From the IMG/VR virus record IMGVR_UViG_3300034355_000063, positions 1 through 24,014 of that record: a DNA stretch of 24,014 bases, one strand, 5' to 3'. This document shows, piece by piece, positions 1 through 6,235 of this stretch (position 1 is its first letter; every line of letters begins with the position of its first letter). The notes under the pieces are model-generated. The model saw nothing but the letters and a program-made list of their open reading frames with translations, had not been told where the DNA came from and made no database searches. Origin of the DNA: a virus. The translations under genes were made by a program, and so were the position numbers.

Positions 1-181
1 ACTCTGGGCGAATAATCTTGCTGCCTAAGTCTTGGCTAATCCAGATCTTCTCAATATCCCATTCTACGTCTTCCGCTGGGTCCCAGTAGGTAGCAGCCGC
101 ACCATGTGATGTGATTTTATATTCGATCGTGACAACCCAATCGGTATCCATCATGTAGAGGTAGGATGTTGCAGTAGCCAT
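1..181 (-). CDS. Small hypothetical phage protein, C-terminus cut by window edge
   Basis: A leftward reading frame stays open to the left edge and begins MATATSYLYMMDTDWVVT. The ATG at 181 was chosen because a GGAG lies six bases upstream of it; an in-frame ATG at 193 has no such site. About 60 residues are visible, rich in Trp, Tyr and acidic residues, with no signal peptide or membrane segment. I do not recognise the family and assign no function. It lies downstream of the leftward gene at 230-355, separated by a small UUCG-type hairpin, and is probably in the same transcript. Confidence 0.6.
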   Translation of the reverse strand, partial: MATATSYLYMMDTDWVVTIEYKITSHGAAATYWDPAEDVEWDIEKIWISQDLGSKIIRPE

Positions 182-210
182 ATCAATCTCCATAAAGTTA
201 AGGGGTGGTA

Positions 211-224
211 GGGGCCGAAGCCCC
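211..224 (-). other. UUCG tetraloop hairpin between two leftward genes
   Basis: Read on the minus strand this is GGGGC-TTCG-GCCCC, a perfect 5-bp GC stem closed by the very stable C(UUCG)G tetraloop. It starts five bases after the stop codon of the gene at 230-355 and lies before the next gene at 181. No U-tract follows, so it is more likely an mRNA stabiliser or processing boundary than a full terminator. Confidence 0.6.
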
Positions 225-229
225 AGCCA

Positions 230-355
230 TTAATCTAAGTTGATAAGAAGTTTCCACATTCCCGTATCTAACTGAACAAGTGACGCTCCACATGGAACAT
301 CATGACGAATAAGGAAGTGACGGGCTGCTTTATCTGAGTAGAAGAAGTATTCCAT
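230..355 (-). CDS. 41-aa leftward hypothetical protein
   Basis: The protein begins MEYFFYSDKAARHFLIRH and ends WKLLINLD. The start is supported by a GGAG seven bases upstream, by a predicted promoter about 30 bases further upstream (392-420), and by a stable hairpin just after the stop. A longer alternative in another frame (489 to 268) lacks a ribosome binding site and overlaps the promoter, so I prefer this one. It is the first gene of a short leftward unit diverging from the packaging region. No family recognised; leftward genes next to a packaging module are often regulatory or early genes, but nothing in the sequence proves that here. Confidence 0.5.
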   Translation of the reverse strand: MEYFFYSDKAARHFLIRHDVPCGASLVQLDTGMWKLLINLD

Positions 356-391
356 TTTGTCTCTCCATCAATCTCAATTTCAATGTTCATA

Positions 392-420
392 CCTATAGCG
401 GAAGAAACTTCCGATGTAAA
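392..420 (-). promoter_or_regulatory. Predicted leftward sigma70-type promoter with palindrome in the spacer
   Basis: On the minus strand there is a -35 TTTACA (415-420), a 17-base spacer and a -10 TATAGG (392-397). The spacer contains the perfect inverted repeat CGGAAG-TTT-CTTCCG (399-413). The predicted transcript start near 385 gives a leader of about 30 bases carrying the GGAG of the 41-aa gene. The palindrome between the two boxes is a natural repressor site. Prediction from motifs only. Confidence 0.5.
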
Positions 421-488
421 CCCCCTCCCACTCATTATTTGCTGTTTTTTGAAAAATAATTCATTTTCTAAAAAAAGGACGCCTTGCA

Positions 489-671
489 ATGAAAAACGAA
501 TTAAGAGATATTGTCGCTACTGCGATTTGTAAATTTAACATTGAGATTGATGAAAATAATAACTTCGCAGGCGCAATCTCAGACGATCGATGCGAGCAAA
601 CATGCGACTATTGCCGCTTGTTTGCTGAATATATATGCAAACAGATAAATGGAGATATTGATGACAAATAA
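489..671 (+). CDS. 60-aa hypothetical protein with Cys cluster
   Basis: A short rightward gene preceded by an AAAAGGAC Shine-Dalgarno-like stretch. The protein ([16 protein letters not shown]...) is acidic in its second half and has a C-x3-C-x2-C cluster (CEQTCDYC, about residues 35-42) that could contribute to metal binding, although a fourth ligand is not obvious. The stop overlaps the start of the GapR-like gene, suggesting coupled translation. The stretch just upstream (about 435-479) is very A/T rich and must hold the rightward promoter if there is one, but I could not pick out convincing boxes. Function unknown. Confidence 0.6.
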   Translation: MKNELRDIVATAICKFNIEIDENNNFAGAISDDRCEQTCDYCRLFAEYICKQINGDIDDK

Positions 672-969
672 CCAAATTAAGGCCCTTGTTGAGCGAATTG
701 AGAAGCTCGAAGAGGAAAAGGCGGCAATCGCGGAAGACATCAAAGAGGTTTATGCAGAGGCCAAAAGTAATGGGTTTGATCCAAAGATTATCAAAAAGGT
801 TGTCGCCCTCAGAAAGCAAGACGCCCAGAAGCGCGCAGAGGAGCAAGCTATTCTCGCGACTTATATGGATGCTCTGGGGATGCTGGCGACGACCCCCTTG
901 GGAGCAGCCGCGATAAGATCTGCCACAAATAAAGCGGCGGTAGTCGTTGAAGAGGACGATTTTATTTAA
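661..969 (+). CDS. gapR: GapR-like (DUF2312) DNA-binding protein
   Basis: The 102-aa protein carries the family signature almost in full: [19 protein letters not shown], then [13 protein letters not shown], then [16 protein letters not shown]. GapR proteins of Alphaproteobacteria are dimeric, coiled-coil nucleoid-associated proteins that clamp around overtwisted DNA ahead of replication or transcription. Residues 4-71 cover the family domain; the tail after about residue 75 (Ala-rich, ending EEDDFI) is extra. The ATG at 661 was chosen over 649 because GGAG at 651-654 sits six bases before it. It overlaps the preceding gene by 11 bases. A phage copy may manage topology of the phage genome or interfere with host GapR; the role is inferred. 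It is the best clue to an alphaproteobacterial host. Confidence 0.9.
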   Translation: MTNNQIKALVERIEKLEEEKAAIAEDIKEVYAEAKSNGFDPKIIKKVVALRKQDAQKRAEEQAILATYMDALGMLATTPLGAAAIRSATNKAAVVVEEDDFI

Positions 970-971
970 AG

Positions 972-1008
972 TAAACAATTGAGGCGGCTTGTGATATAGT
1001 CGCCTCAA
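972..1008 (+). promoter_or_regulatory. Predicted packaging-operon promoter with overlapping dyad operator
   Basis: A -35-like TAAACA (972-977), a 17-base spacer and an extended -10 TGaTATAGT (992-1000) point to transcription starting near 1007. A perfect 8-bp dyad, TTGAGGCG (979-986) and CGCCTCAA (1001-1008), brackets the -10 box with half-site centres 22 bases apart, about two helical turns. This suits a dimeric repressor or activator. The same dyad could form an RNA hairpin with a 14-base loop at the end of the gapR transcript, but no U-tract follows. Confidence 0.5.
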
Positions 1009-1022
1009 CTTAGGGTTTGGAC

Positions 1023-1478
1023 ATGAGTGAAACGGCCAAAGTAAAGCGGCCTGTCGGAAGGCCATCGAAATATAAACCTGAGTATTGCGAGCAAATAATT
1101 GAGCTTGGCAAGCTAGGTAAAAGTATTGCGCAGATGGCTTCACACTTCGATGTTGATAAGGCGTCGATCTTTGATTGGGCGGCCGCTCACGAAGATTTCT
1201 CCACCGCACTCGCGCGCGCCAAGGCGCATTCGCAGACTTGGTGGGAGAATGCGGCCCAGCAAAACATGGATAACCGGAACTTCAACGCGCAGCTTTGGCT
1301 CAAAAGCGTGGCGTCCAGGTTCCGCGATGATTATACCGAAAAGCAGGTGACTGAGCTCACCGGCGCCAATGGCGGCGCGGTCCAGGTGCAGACCAAAGTT
1401 GACACTGACGCACTGTCGGCGGAGCAGCGCAACGCCTTGCGCGATCTTATCATGGCGGCCAAGGCTGCATCGAAATGA
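1023..1478 (+). CDS. terS: Terminase small subunit
   Basis: This 151-aa protein begins MSETAKVKRPVGRPSKYKPE. It has an AT-hook-like basic RPVGRPSK (residues 9-16), then a helix-turn-helix (about 20-56: EQIIELGKLGKS...ASHFDVDKASIFDWA) followed by the FSTALARAKAHSQTWWE helix typical of phage small terminases. The family recognises the packaging site on the phage concatemer and regulates the large subunit. The C-terminal segment rich in Ala and Gln probably mediates oligomerisation or TerL contact. The ATG at 1023 has AGGG seven bases upstream; the in-frame TTG at 1017 is less likely. It is the first gene after a predicted regulated promoter and lies upstream of TerL, as usual. Confidence 0.85.
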   Translation: MSETAKVKRPVGRPSKYKPEYCEQIIELGKLGKSIAQMASHFDVDKASIFDWAAAHEDFSTALARAKAHSQTWWENAAQQNMDNRNFNAQLWLKSVASRFRDDYTEKQVTELTGANGGAVQVQTKVDTDALSAEQRNALRDLIMAAKAASK

Positions 1479-1485
1479 GCAGCTA

Positions 1486-1770
1486 ATGTTTAACATCAGC
1501 GATCCTCACAACGATCTGGCGCCTGATGCCAGGGAGCGCATTGAGGATCTTGCGAATAAGATGCTTGGCTCCGTTGACGAAGTTGCCAACGATCCAATGG
1601 AGGCTTTGCAAGCTTTAGCTGCTGTTCTTGCTTTTGTGATTTCAGAAGGCTTTCTGAGCCGCAAGAGCGCAGATCAGGCGCTCGCCGTCGTCATGATGGT
1701 TGTCGTCTCCAGTATGGAGCAGGCAGAGCAAGACGGTAACACATGCTGGTCGCAGAAGACGACGCATTGA
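1486..1770 (+). CDS. 94-aa hypothetical protein between terminase genes
   Basis: Starts MFNISDPHNDLAPDARER, eight bases after the TerS stop and ten before the TerL start. The predicted protein is mostly helical, with an Ala/Val-rich stretch (about residues 46-76: ALAAVLAFVI ... ALAVVMMVVV) and an acidic N-terminal half. The hydrophobic stretches could be membrane-associated but are more likely amphipathic helices with frequent Ala. A longer in-frame extension back to 1369 overlaps TerS in another frame and is rejected. I do not recognise the family. Its place between the two terminase genes suggests a packaging accessory role, which is inference. Confidence 0.7.
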   Translation: MFNISDPHNDLAPDARERIEDLANKMLGSVDEVANDPMEALQALAAVLAFVISEGFLSRKSADQALAVVMMVVVSSMEQAEQDGNTCWSQKTTH

Positions 1771-1780
1771 GGGGAATGCG

Positions 1781-3430
1781 ATGAATAAGCATGTCTCGCC
1801 CAATGACATATTCATGGGCGAAGATCCTGATGATCTTTTAGAGCGCCTCAGTATCTCCGACGATCGAGAAGCTTGCGACGGCAATCTCGTTGAGTTCATT
1901 AGGCGCGCCTGGCATGTCATCGAACCTGGCGCCGAATATGTCCATGGCTGGCACATCGATTACATTGCCGAATCATTGATGGCCGTTACGTTTGAAGAAG
2001 AGTTTGAGGATGGCTCCCCGTATAACCGGCTAATGATTGCCGTGCCTCCGGGCGCTATGAAATCGCTTATGGTTAACGTCTTCTGGCCGGCTTTCGAGTG
2101 GGGGCCATGTAAGCTTCCGCACATGCGGTATATTTGCGTATCGCATAGCCAAGAGCTTGCAATTCGCGACGGTCTCAAAATGCGCCGGCTGATCGAATCA
2201 GATTGGTATCAAAAGCGATGGCCGGTGCCTCTCGCGAAAGATCAGAATCAGAAGCAGAAATTTGAGAATCTATTTACTGGCTTTCGCCAATGCTGCGCCA
2301 TCAACTCAATAACCGGCGCCCGTGCAGATCGGGTTATTGCTGATGATCTCTTGTCGGTCTCTGACGCCGCTTCTCAACAAATCAAAGATACTACGAATCA
2401 ACAGTTCTTCGAGGCAATCCCGACGCGGCTCGTTAATCCAAAGCAGTCAGCCATCGTGGTTATCCAGCAAAGGCTGGCTGAAGACGACATCATCGGCAGT
2501 ATCTTGGACCGGGATTTGCCATACGATTACCTGATGCTGCCCATGCGCTATGACCCTTCCAGGGCGCAGCCATCGCTTCTTGGCCTTGAAGATCCACGCA
2601 AGCAGGAGGGAGAGCTCCTTTTCCCCGATCGCTTTCCAGAAGAGGTTGTTGCGCGCGATGAGCTCATCATGGGGCCGTGGGCGGCAGCTGCTCAATTCCA
2701 GCAATTGCCAAGTCCTAGAACTGGCGGCGTTATCAAGCGCGAATGGATACCGGAATGGAAGCGCGCTTCTTATCCTCCTTTTGATTTCATCATTGCTGCC
2801 GTCGATGGCGCCTATACGACCAAGGCTGAGAACGATCCATCCGCCATGACCGTTTGGGGCGTTTGGTCTGGAGGCGATCAGACCGCGCAAATAACTCGAT
2901 CGATCACATCTGACGGCGAGATGATGGCCGCTGTTGAGCGAACCTACACGCAAGAGCACCCCAAGGTCATGCTCATGTATGCGTGGGCAGAGCGCCTAGA
3001 GTTCCACGATCTTGTTCAGAAAGTTCAAGAGACGATGTATGATTACGGCGTCCACAAGCTGCTGATCGAGAACAAAGCTTCTGGTATCAGCATCGCCCAG
3101 GAGATGCGCCGGCTATACGGCCATGAAGACTTCGGCGTTCAGCTGATCGATCCCAAGGGACAAGACAAGCTTGCGCGCCTCTATTCGATCCAGCATCTCT
3201 TTGCTGAAGGACTGATCTGCGCGCCAAAGCGATCGTGGTCTGAAATGGTCATCAATCAGCTGGCGGTCTTCCCGAAGGGCAAGCACGATGACTTAGTAGA
3301 CACCACAAGCATGGCGCTAAAGCATTTGCGCGATCTTGGCCTTCTCGTGCGCAATGCTGAATGGACGGCGGACCTTGATCAAAGTAGATTACATCAAGGC
3401 GCTCCGCCGGAGCCGCTCTATCCCGTTTAA
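1781..3430 (+). CDS. terL: Terminase large subunit (ATPase-nuclease)
   Basis: The 549-aa protein is the packaging motor that translocates DNA into the prohead through the portal and cuts the concatemer. The N-terminal ATPase has a variant Walker A, VPPGAMKS (88-95, Lys94), a Walker B VIADD (185-189) and a coupling motif VVIQQR (226-231). The C-terminal RNase H-like nuclease shows the expected acidic residues: Asp342 in AAVDGAYT, Glu430 in LLIENKASG, and Asp503/504 and Asp507 in KHDDLVDT. Length is normal. The ATG at 1781 has GAGGGG six bases upstream; the frame also opens earlier (1700) but that part overlaps the preceding gene. The Walker A has Met where Gly is canonical, as I recall for a large group of related phage terminases. 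Confidence 0.95.
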   Translation: MNKHVSPNDIFMGEDPDDLLERLSISDDREACDGNLVEFIRRAWHVIEPGAEYVHGWHIDYIAESLMAVTFEEEFEDGSPYNRLMIAVPPGAMKSLMVNVFWPAFEWGPCKLPHMRYICVSHSQELAIRDGLKMRRLIESDWYQKRWPVPLAKDQNQKQKFENLFTGFRQCCAINSITGARADRVIADDLLSVSDAASQQIKDTTNQQFFEAIPTRLVNPKQSAIVVIQQRLAEDDIIGSILDRDLPYDYLMLPMRYDPSRAQPSLLGLEDPRKQEGELLFPDRFPEEVVARDELIMGPWAAAAQFQQLPSPRTGGVIKREWIPEWKRASYPPFDFIIAAVDGAYTTKAENDPSAMTVWGVWSGGDQTAQITRSITSDGEMMAAVERTYTQEHPKVMLMYAWAERLEFHDLVQKVQETMYDYGVHKLLIENKASGISIAQEMRRLYGHEDFGVQLIDPKGQDKLARLYSIQHLFAEGLICAPKRSWSEMVINQLAVFPKGKHDDLVDTTSMALKHLRDLGLLVRNAEWTADLDQSRLHQGAPPEPLYPV

Positions 3431-3441
3431 TAGGAAAGACA

Positions 3442-3669
3442 ATGCGCATTTTATGCAATGCGACGGTCGATATTATCGACGCGCCGCCAGCCCACGGCAA
3501 AGGCTTGGGAAAGTTCAAAGTAGAAGTCTGGGGCAAGGAACCGCACGATTATGTGCGTATCTATGAAATAACTGCGCGAGATGATAATATGGCCGCGCGC
3601 GAAGGTCTCGACCGTTTCGTTGAAGAAATTGGCAAGCTGATTGCAGACAAAAATGAGGAAAGCGAATGA
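3442..3669 (+). CDS. 75-aa hypothetical protein coupled to Tad2-like gene
   Basis: Begins MRILCNATVDIIDAPPAHGK with AGGAAAG just upstream. The visible pattern is a beta-rich first half (KFKVEVWG, DYVRIYEI) followed by a C-terminal amphipathic helix (GLDRFVEEIGKLIADK), an alpha/beta small protein with no cysteine pair or membrane segment. Its last codons overlap the next start as ATGA at 3666-3669, so translation is coupled to the Tad2-like gene. I do not recognise the family. Because it shares a coupled cassette with an anti-defence candidate it could be a second accessory or counter-defence gene, but this is only context. Confidence 0.75.
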   Translation: MRILCNATVDIIDAPPAHGKGLGKFKVEVWGKEPHDYVRIYEITARDDNMAAREGLDRFVEEIGKLIADKNEESE

Positions 3670-3884
3670 ATTTTTCGCAGGCTCTTGACCTGATCAAGTG
3701 GGGTCAGCCAATGACGCGCGAGGCTTGGGGTAATCCAGCCGTTTACGTCGTCAGAGATCCTCCCGTCCCAGGTGATGATTATAACATCAATAAACGATTG
3801 GCTGATGGCGCGATGGTTCCTTGGGAGCCAACGGTTGATGACATTATGGCTAATGATTGGGCCACCACAGTAAGGATTGATTGA
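3666..3884 (+). CDS. Tad2-like / DUF2829 protein (possible anti-Thoeris)
   Basis: The 72-aa protein shows the DUF2829 layout: start MNFSQALDLIKWGQPMTREA, then W21 and a strand (AVYVV), and the C-terminal signature VPWEPTVDDIMANDW (51-65). This family was renamed after Tad2, a phage protein that sequesters the cyclic ADP-ribose-type signal made by Thoeris defence TIR proteins, so the effector is not triggered. Members are short and oligomeric, and this length is typical. Ligand-binding residues cannot be confirmed by eye, and many family members are untested, so the family is fairly sure but the activity is inferred. It sits between TerL and portal, overlapping the preceding gene by four bases (ATGA). 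Confidence 0.75.
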   Translation: MNFSQALDLIKWGQPMTREAWGNPAVYVVRDPPVPGDDYNINKRLADGAMVPWEPTVDDIMANDWATTVRID

Positions 3885-3886
3885 TC

Positions 3887-6235
3887 ATGCCGATGACGCC
3901 GGGCTTGCCCTACAATATTCGTCAAGAGCAGCAAGCACCGGCAGGGCTTGGCGCCGCTGAAGATCTGATGGTTGAGATTGAAGAGGGGCCGGACAAGCCA
4001 AAGACTGATGAGAGCGGCAAGATCTTAACGATTGAGCATGATGACGGCTCCATCACGGTATCGCTTGATGGCCGTTCGCTTGATGGCGATTCAGATGCCG
4101 CTCGCGCAGAAGAGTGGTTTGGCAATCTCGTTGAAGACATAGACCAAGCAACGCTTGGCCGCATTGCAGAAGATCTGCTTCGCGGCGTTCGCGATGACTT
4201 AGATAGCAGGCAGGATTGGATTGAAGACCGCGCCCAAGGCATGAAGCTTTTGGGCTTGAAGGTTGAGATACCAGGTTTGCAGGGCGCCGTTGACGGTGCG
4301 CCTGTTGAAGGCATGAGCCGCGTTCGCCATCCATTGCTACTTGAAGCGGTGCTCCGCTTCCAAGCCAATGCGCGCAGCGAGTTGCTTCCAACTGACGGTC
4401 CTGTGAAGGTTCGCGATGATGCGGATAAAGATTCGCCAGAGCAGCAACAGCTTGCTGATGCGTTGGAGAACGATCTTAATCAGTATCTGACGGCGGTAGC
4501 CAAAGAATATTATCCTGATACTGACCGCATGCTTTTCATGCTTGGCTTTGGCGGCACGGCCTTCAAAAAAGTTTACTTCTGCCCATTGCGCGGCAGACCT
4601 GTAAGCGAGACGGTCGATGCTGATGACTTGATCGTTAACAATGCGGCGACGACGCTAGACGACGCAAAGCGCATAACGCATCGCGTCTTCATGCGCCCGT
4701 CAACTGTGCGCAGATTGCAGATCCTTGGCGTTTATCGCGACATTGATCTGACAACGCCAAATCAATATCAGGCCGATGAGGTGCAACGCCAGAAGGCAGA
4801 CGTTCAAGGTATCTCGATTGATTCGATGAACCCGGACGATCGCGACCGGGAGATCTATGAGATTTATTGTGAGCTCGACATACCGGGCTTCGAGCACAAA
4901 TATAAGGGGAAAGAAACTGGCCTCGAAATTCCGTATCGCGTAACGATCGATGTGAGCTCGCGAGAGATCCTCTCAATAGTGAGGAACTACGATGAGCCAA
5001 CGGGAGAAGAAGGCGACGAACTGCCTGAGTCCAGAAACAATTTTATCAAATATACTTTTGTTCCTGGTATGGGTTTTTACGATATCGGTTTACTTCATAT
5101 TTTGGGTAATACCACAAACGCGGTTACTGCCGCTTGGCGCGAGATGCTCGATGCCGGCATGTATGCTAACTTCCCCGGCTTCCTTATGGCGGATACTGGC
5201 GCGCGTCAGAATACGAATATATTCCGCGTTCCGCCGGGCGGTGGGGCGTTAGTTAAGACGGGCGGCATGCCAATCAATCAGGCCATTATGCCATTGCCTT
5301 ACAAAGAGGCTGGAGCAGGCTTGATGAACCTTGTCACTAATATTGTTGAGACGGGACAACGCGTTGGCGGCACGGCTGAAGTTGCTGTTGGCGAAGGGCG
5401 CAACGATGCGCCTGTCGGAACAACGATTGCGTTGATTGATCAGGCGACGAAGGTTCTCAACTCAGTTCACAAGCGCATGCATGCTTCGCAGGCAGAAGAG
5501 TTCCAGTTGCTTGTGCGCTGCTTCCGCGAACATCCAGAAAGCTTCTGGAAGAAATGCCGCAAGCCATCAATTCAATGGAGCGAAGCTATCTTCATGCAAG
5601 CAGTCAATGACTGCGAGCTTGTTCCGCAAGCAGATCCAAACACGGCAAGTCATACGCAGCGCGTCATGAAGATCATGGCGTTGAAGCAATTGCAGCAACA
5701 AAATCCAGCTATGTATGATCCAAAGGCGATCGACATGGCGGCGTTGAAGGCGATGGGCTGGAGCAACCCAGAACAGTTTATGGTTCCGGCTGAGACGCAG
5801 CAACAAGTCCCGCCGGAAGTTCAGAAGGCGATGGCAGAGCTTCAGATCTTGAAGCAGGAGGCAGACGCCAAAACGGCGGTAGCCCAGGCTTCGGTCCAGG
5901 AGTCGCAAGTCGATGGCCAAGCGCGTCTGATGGATGCAGAGACCAAGCGCATCCTTGCGCAAGCCAAGTTGCAAGAGACGCAAGCTAAAAGCGGCGTAGA
6001 AGCGCCACGCGGCGAAGATCCTTGGCGCCAGGTAGACGCAGAAGCAAAGATGATGGACGCAGAGACGCGCCGCATACTTGCAGAGCTAAAGGCTGCCGAT
6101 CTTGGTCTTAACGTAGATAAGATGCAGATGGAATCAGATCACCGCGAAGCTGATCGCATTCTTGATTCGCATCATCGCGCTGCTGATCGTGCAACGCAGT
6201 TGGCTAAAAACATTAATCCTGTTGAGGGTGAATAA
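3887..6235 (+). CDS. Portal protein, P22-like
   Basis: A 782-aa protein that forms the dodecameric channel at the head vertex through which DNA is packaged and ejected. Family landmarks include SRVRHPLLLEAVLRFQANA near residue 145, GFGGTAFKKVYF near 230, and the conserved GTAEVAVGEGRNDAPVGTT and HKRMHASQAEEF block near 505-550. The last 150 residues are rich in Gln, Ala and charged residues with a repeated DAET[KR]RILA unit (two copies), consistent with the long helical barrel of P22-type portals; P22 gp1 is about 725 aa, so this one is slightly longer. ATG 3887 lies ten bases after AAGGA; the upstream TTG at 3881 is possible. Its stop overlaps the next start (TAATG). Confidence 0.9.
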   Translation: MPMTPGLPYNIRQEQQAPAGLGAAEDLMVEIEEGPDKPKTDESGKILTIEHDDGSITVSLDGRSLDGDSDAARAEEWFGNLVEDIDQATLGRIAEDLLRGVRDDLDSRQDWIEDRAQGMKLLGLKVEIPGLQGAVDGAPVEGMSRVRHPLLLEAVLRFQANARSELLPTDGPVKVRDDADKDSPEQQQLADALENDLNQYLTAVAKEYYPDTDRMLFMLGFGGTAFKKVYFCPLRGRPVSETVDADDLIVNNAATTLDDAKRITHRVFMRPSTVRRLQILGVYRDIDLTTPNQYQADEVQRQKADVQGISIDSMNPDDRDREIYEIYCELDIPGFEHKYKGKETGLEIPYRVTIDVSSREILSIVRNYDEPTGEEGDELPESRNNFIKYTFVPGMGFYDIGLLHILGNTTNAVTAAWREMLDAGMYANFPGFLMADTGARQNTNIFRVPPGGGALVKTGGMPINQAIMPLPYKEAGAGLMNLVTNIVETGQRVGGTAEVAVGEGRNDAPVGTTIALIDQATKVLNSVHKRMHASQAEEFQLLVRCFREHPESFWKKCRKPSIQWSEAIFMQAVNDCELVPQADPNTASHTQRVMKIMALKQLQQQNPAMYDPKAIDMAALKAMGWSNPEQFMVPAETQQQVPPEVQKAMAELQILKQEADAKTAVAQASVQESQVDGQARLMDAETKRILAQAKLQETQAKSGVEAPRGEDPWRQVDAEAKMMDAETRRILAELKAADLGLNVDKMQMESDHREADRILDSHHRAADRATQLAKNINPVEGE

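Noticed and set aside
268-489. 73-aa leftward frame (MQGVLFLENELFFKK...)
   Set aside because: It has no ribosome binding site and overlaps the predicted leftward promoter and the better-supported 41-aa gene.
535-1209. 224-aa leftward frame
   Set aside because: It is antisense to the small Cys protein, the GapR-like gene and TerS, all of which have clear family or start signals; its composition (many Leu, Arg, Cys) is typical of a shadow frame.
1369-1485. Upstream extension of the 94-aa gene
   Set aside because: It lies inside the TerS gene in another frame, is Arg-rich, and the ATG at 1486 fits operon spacing.
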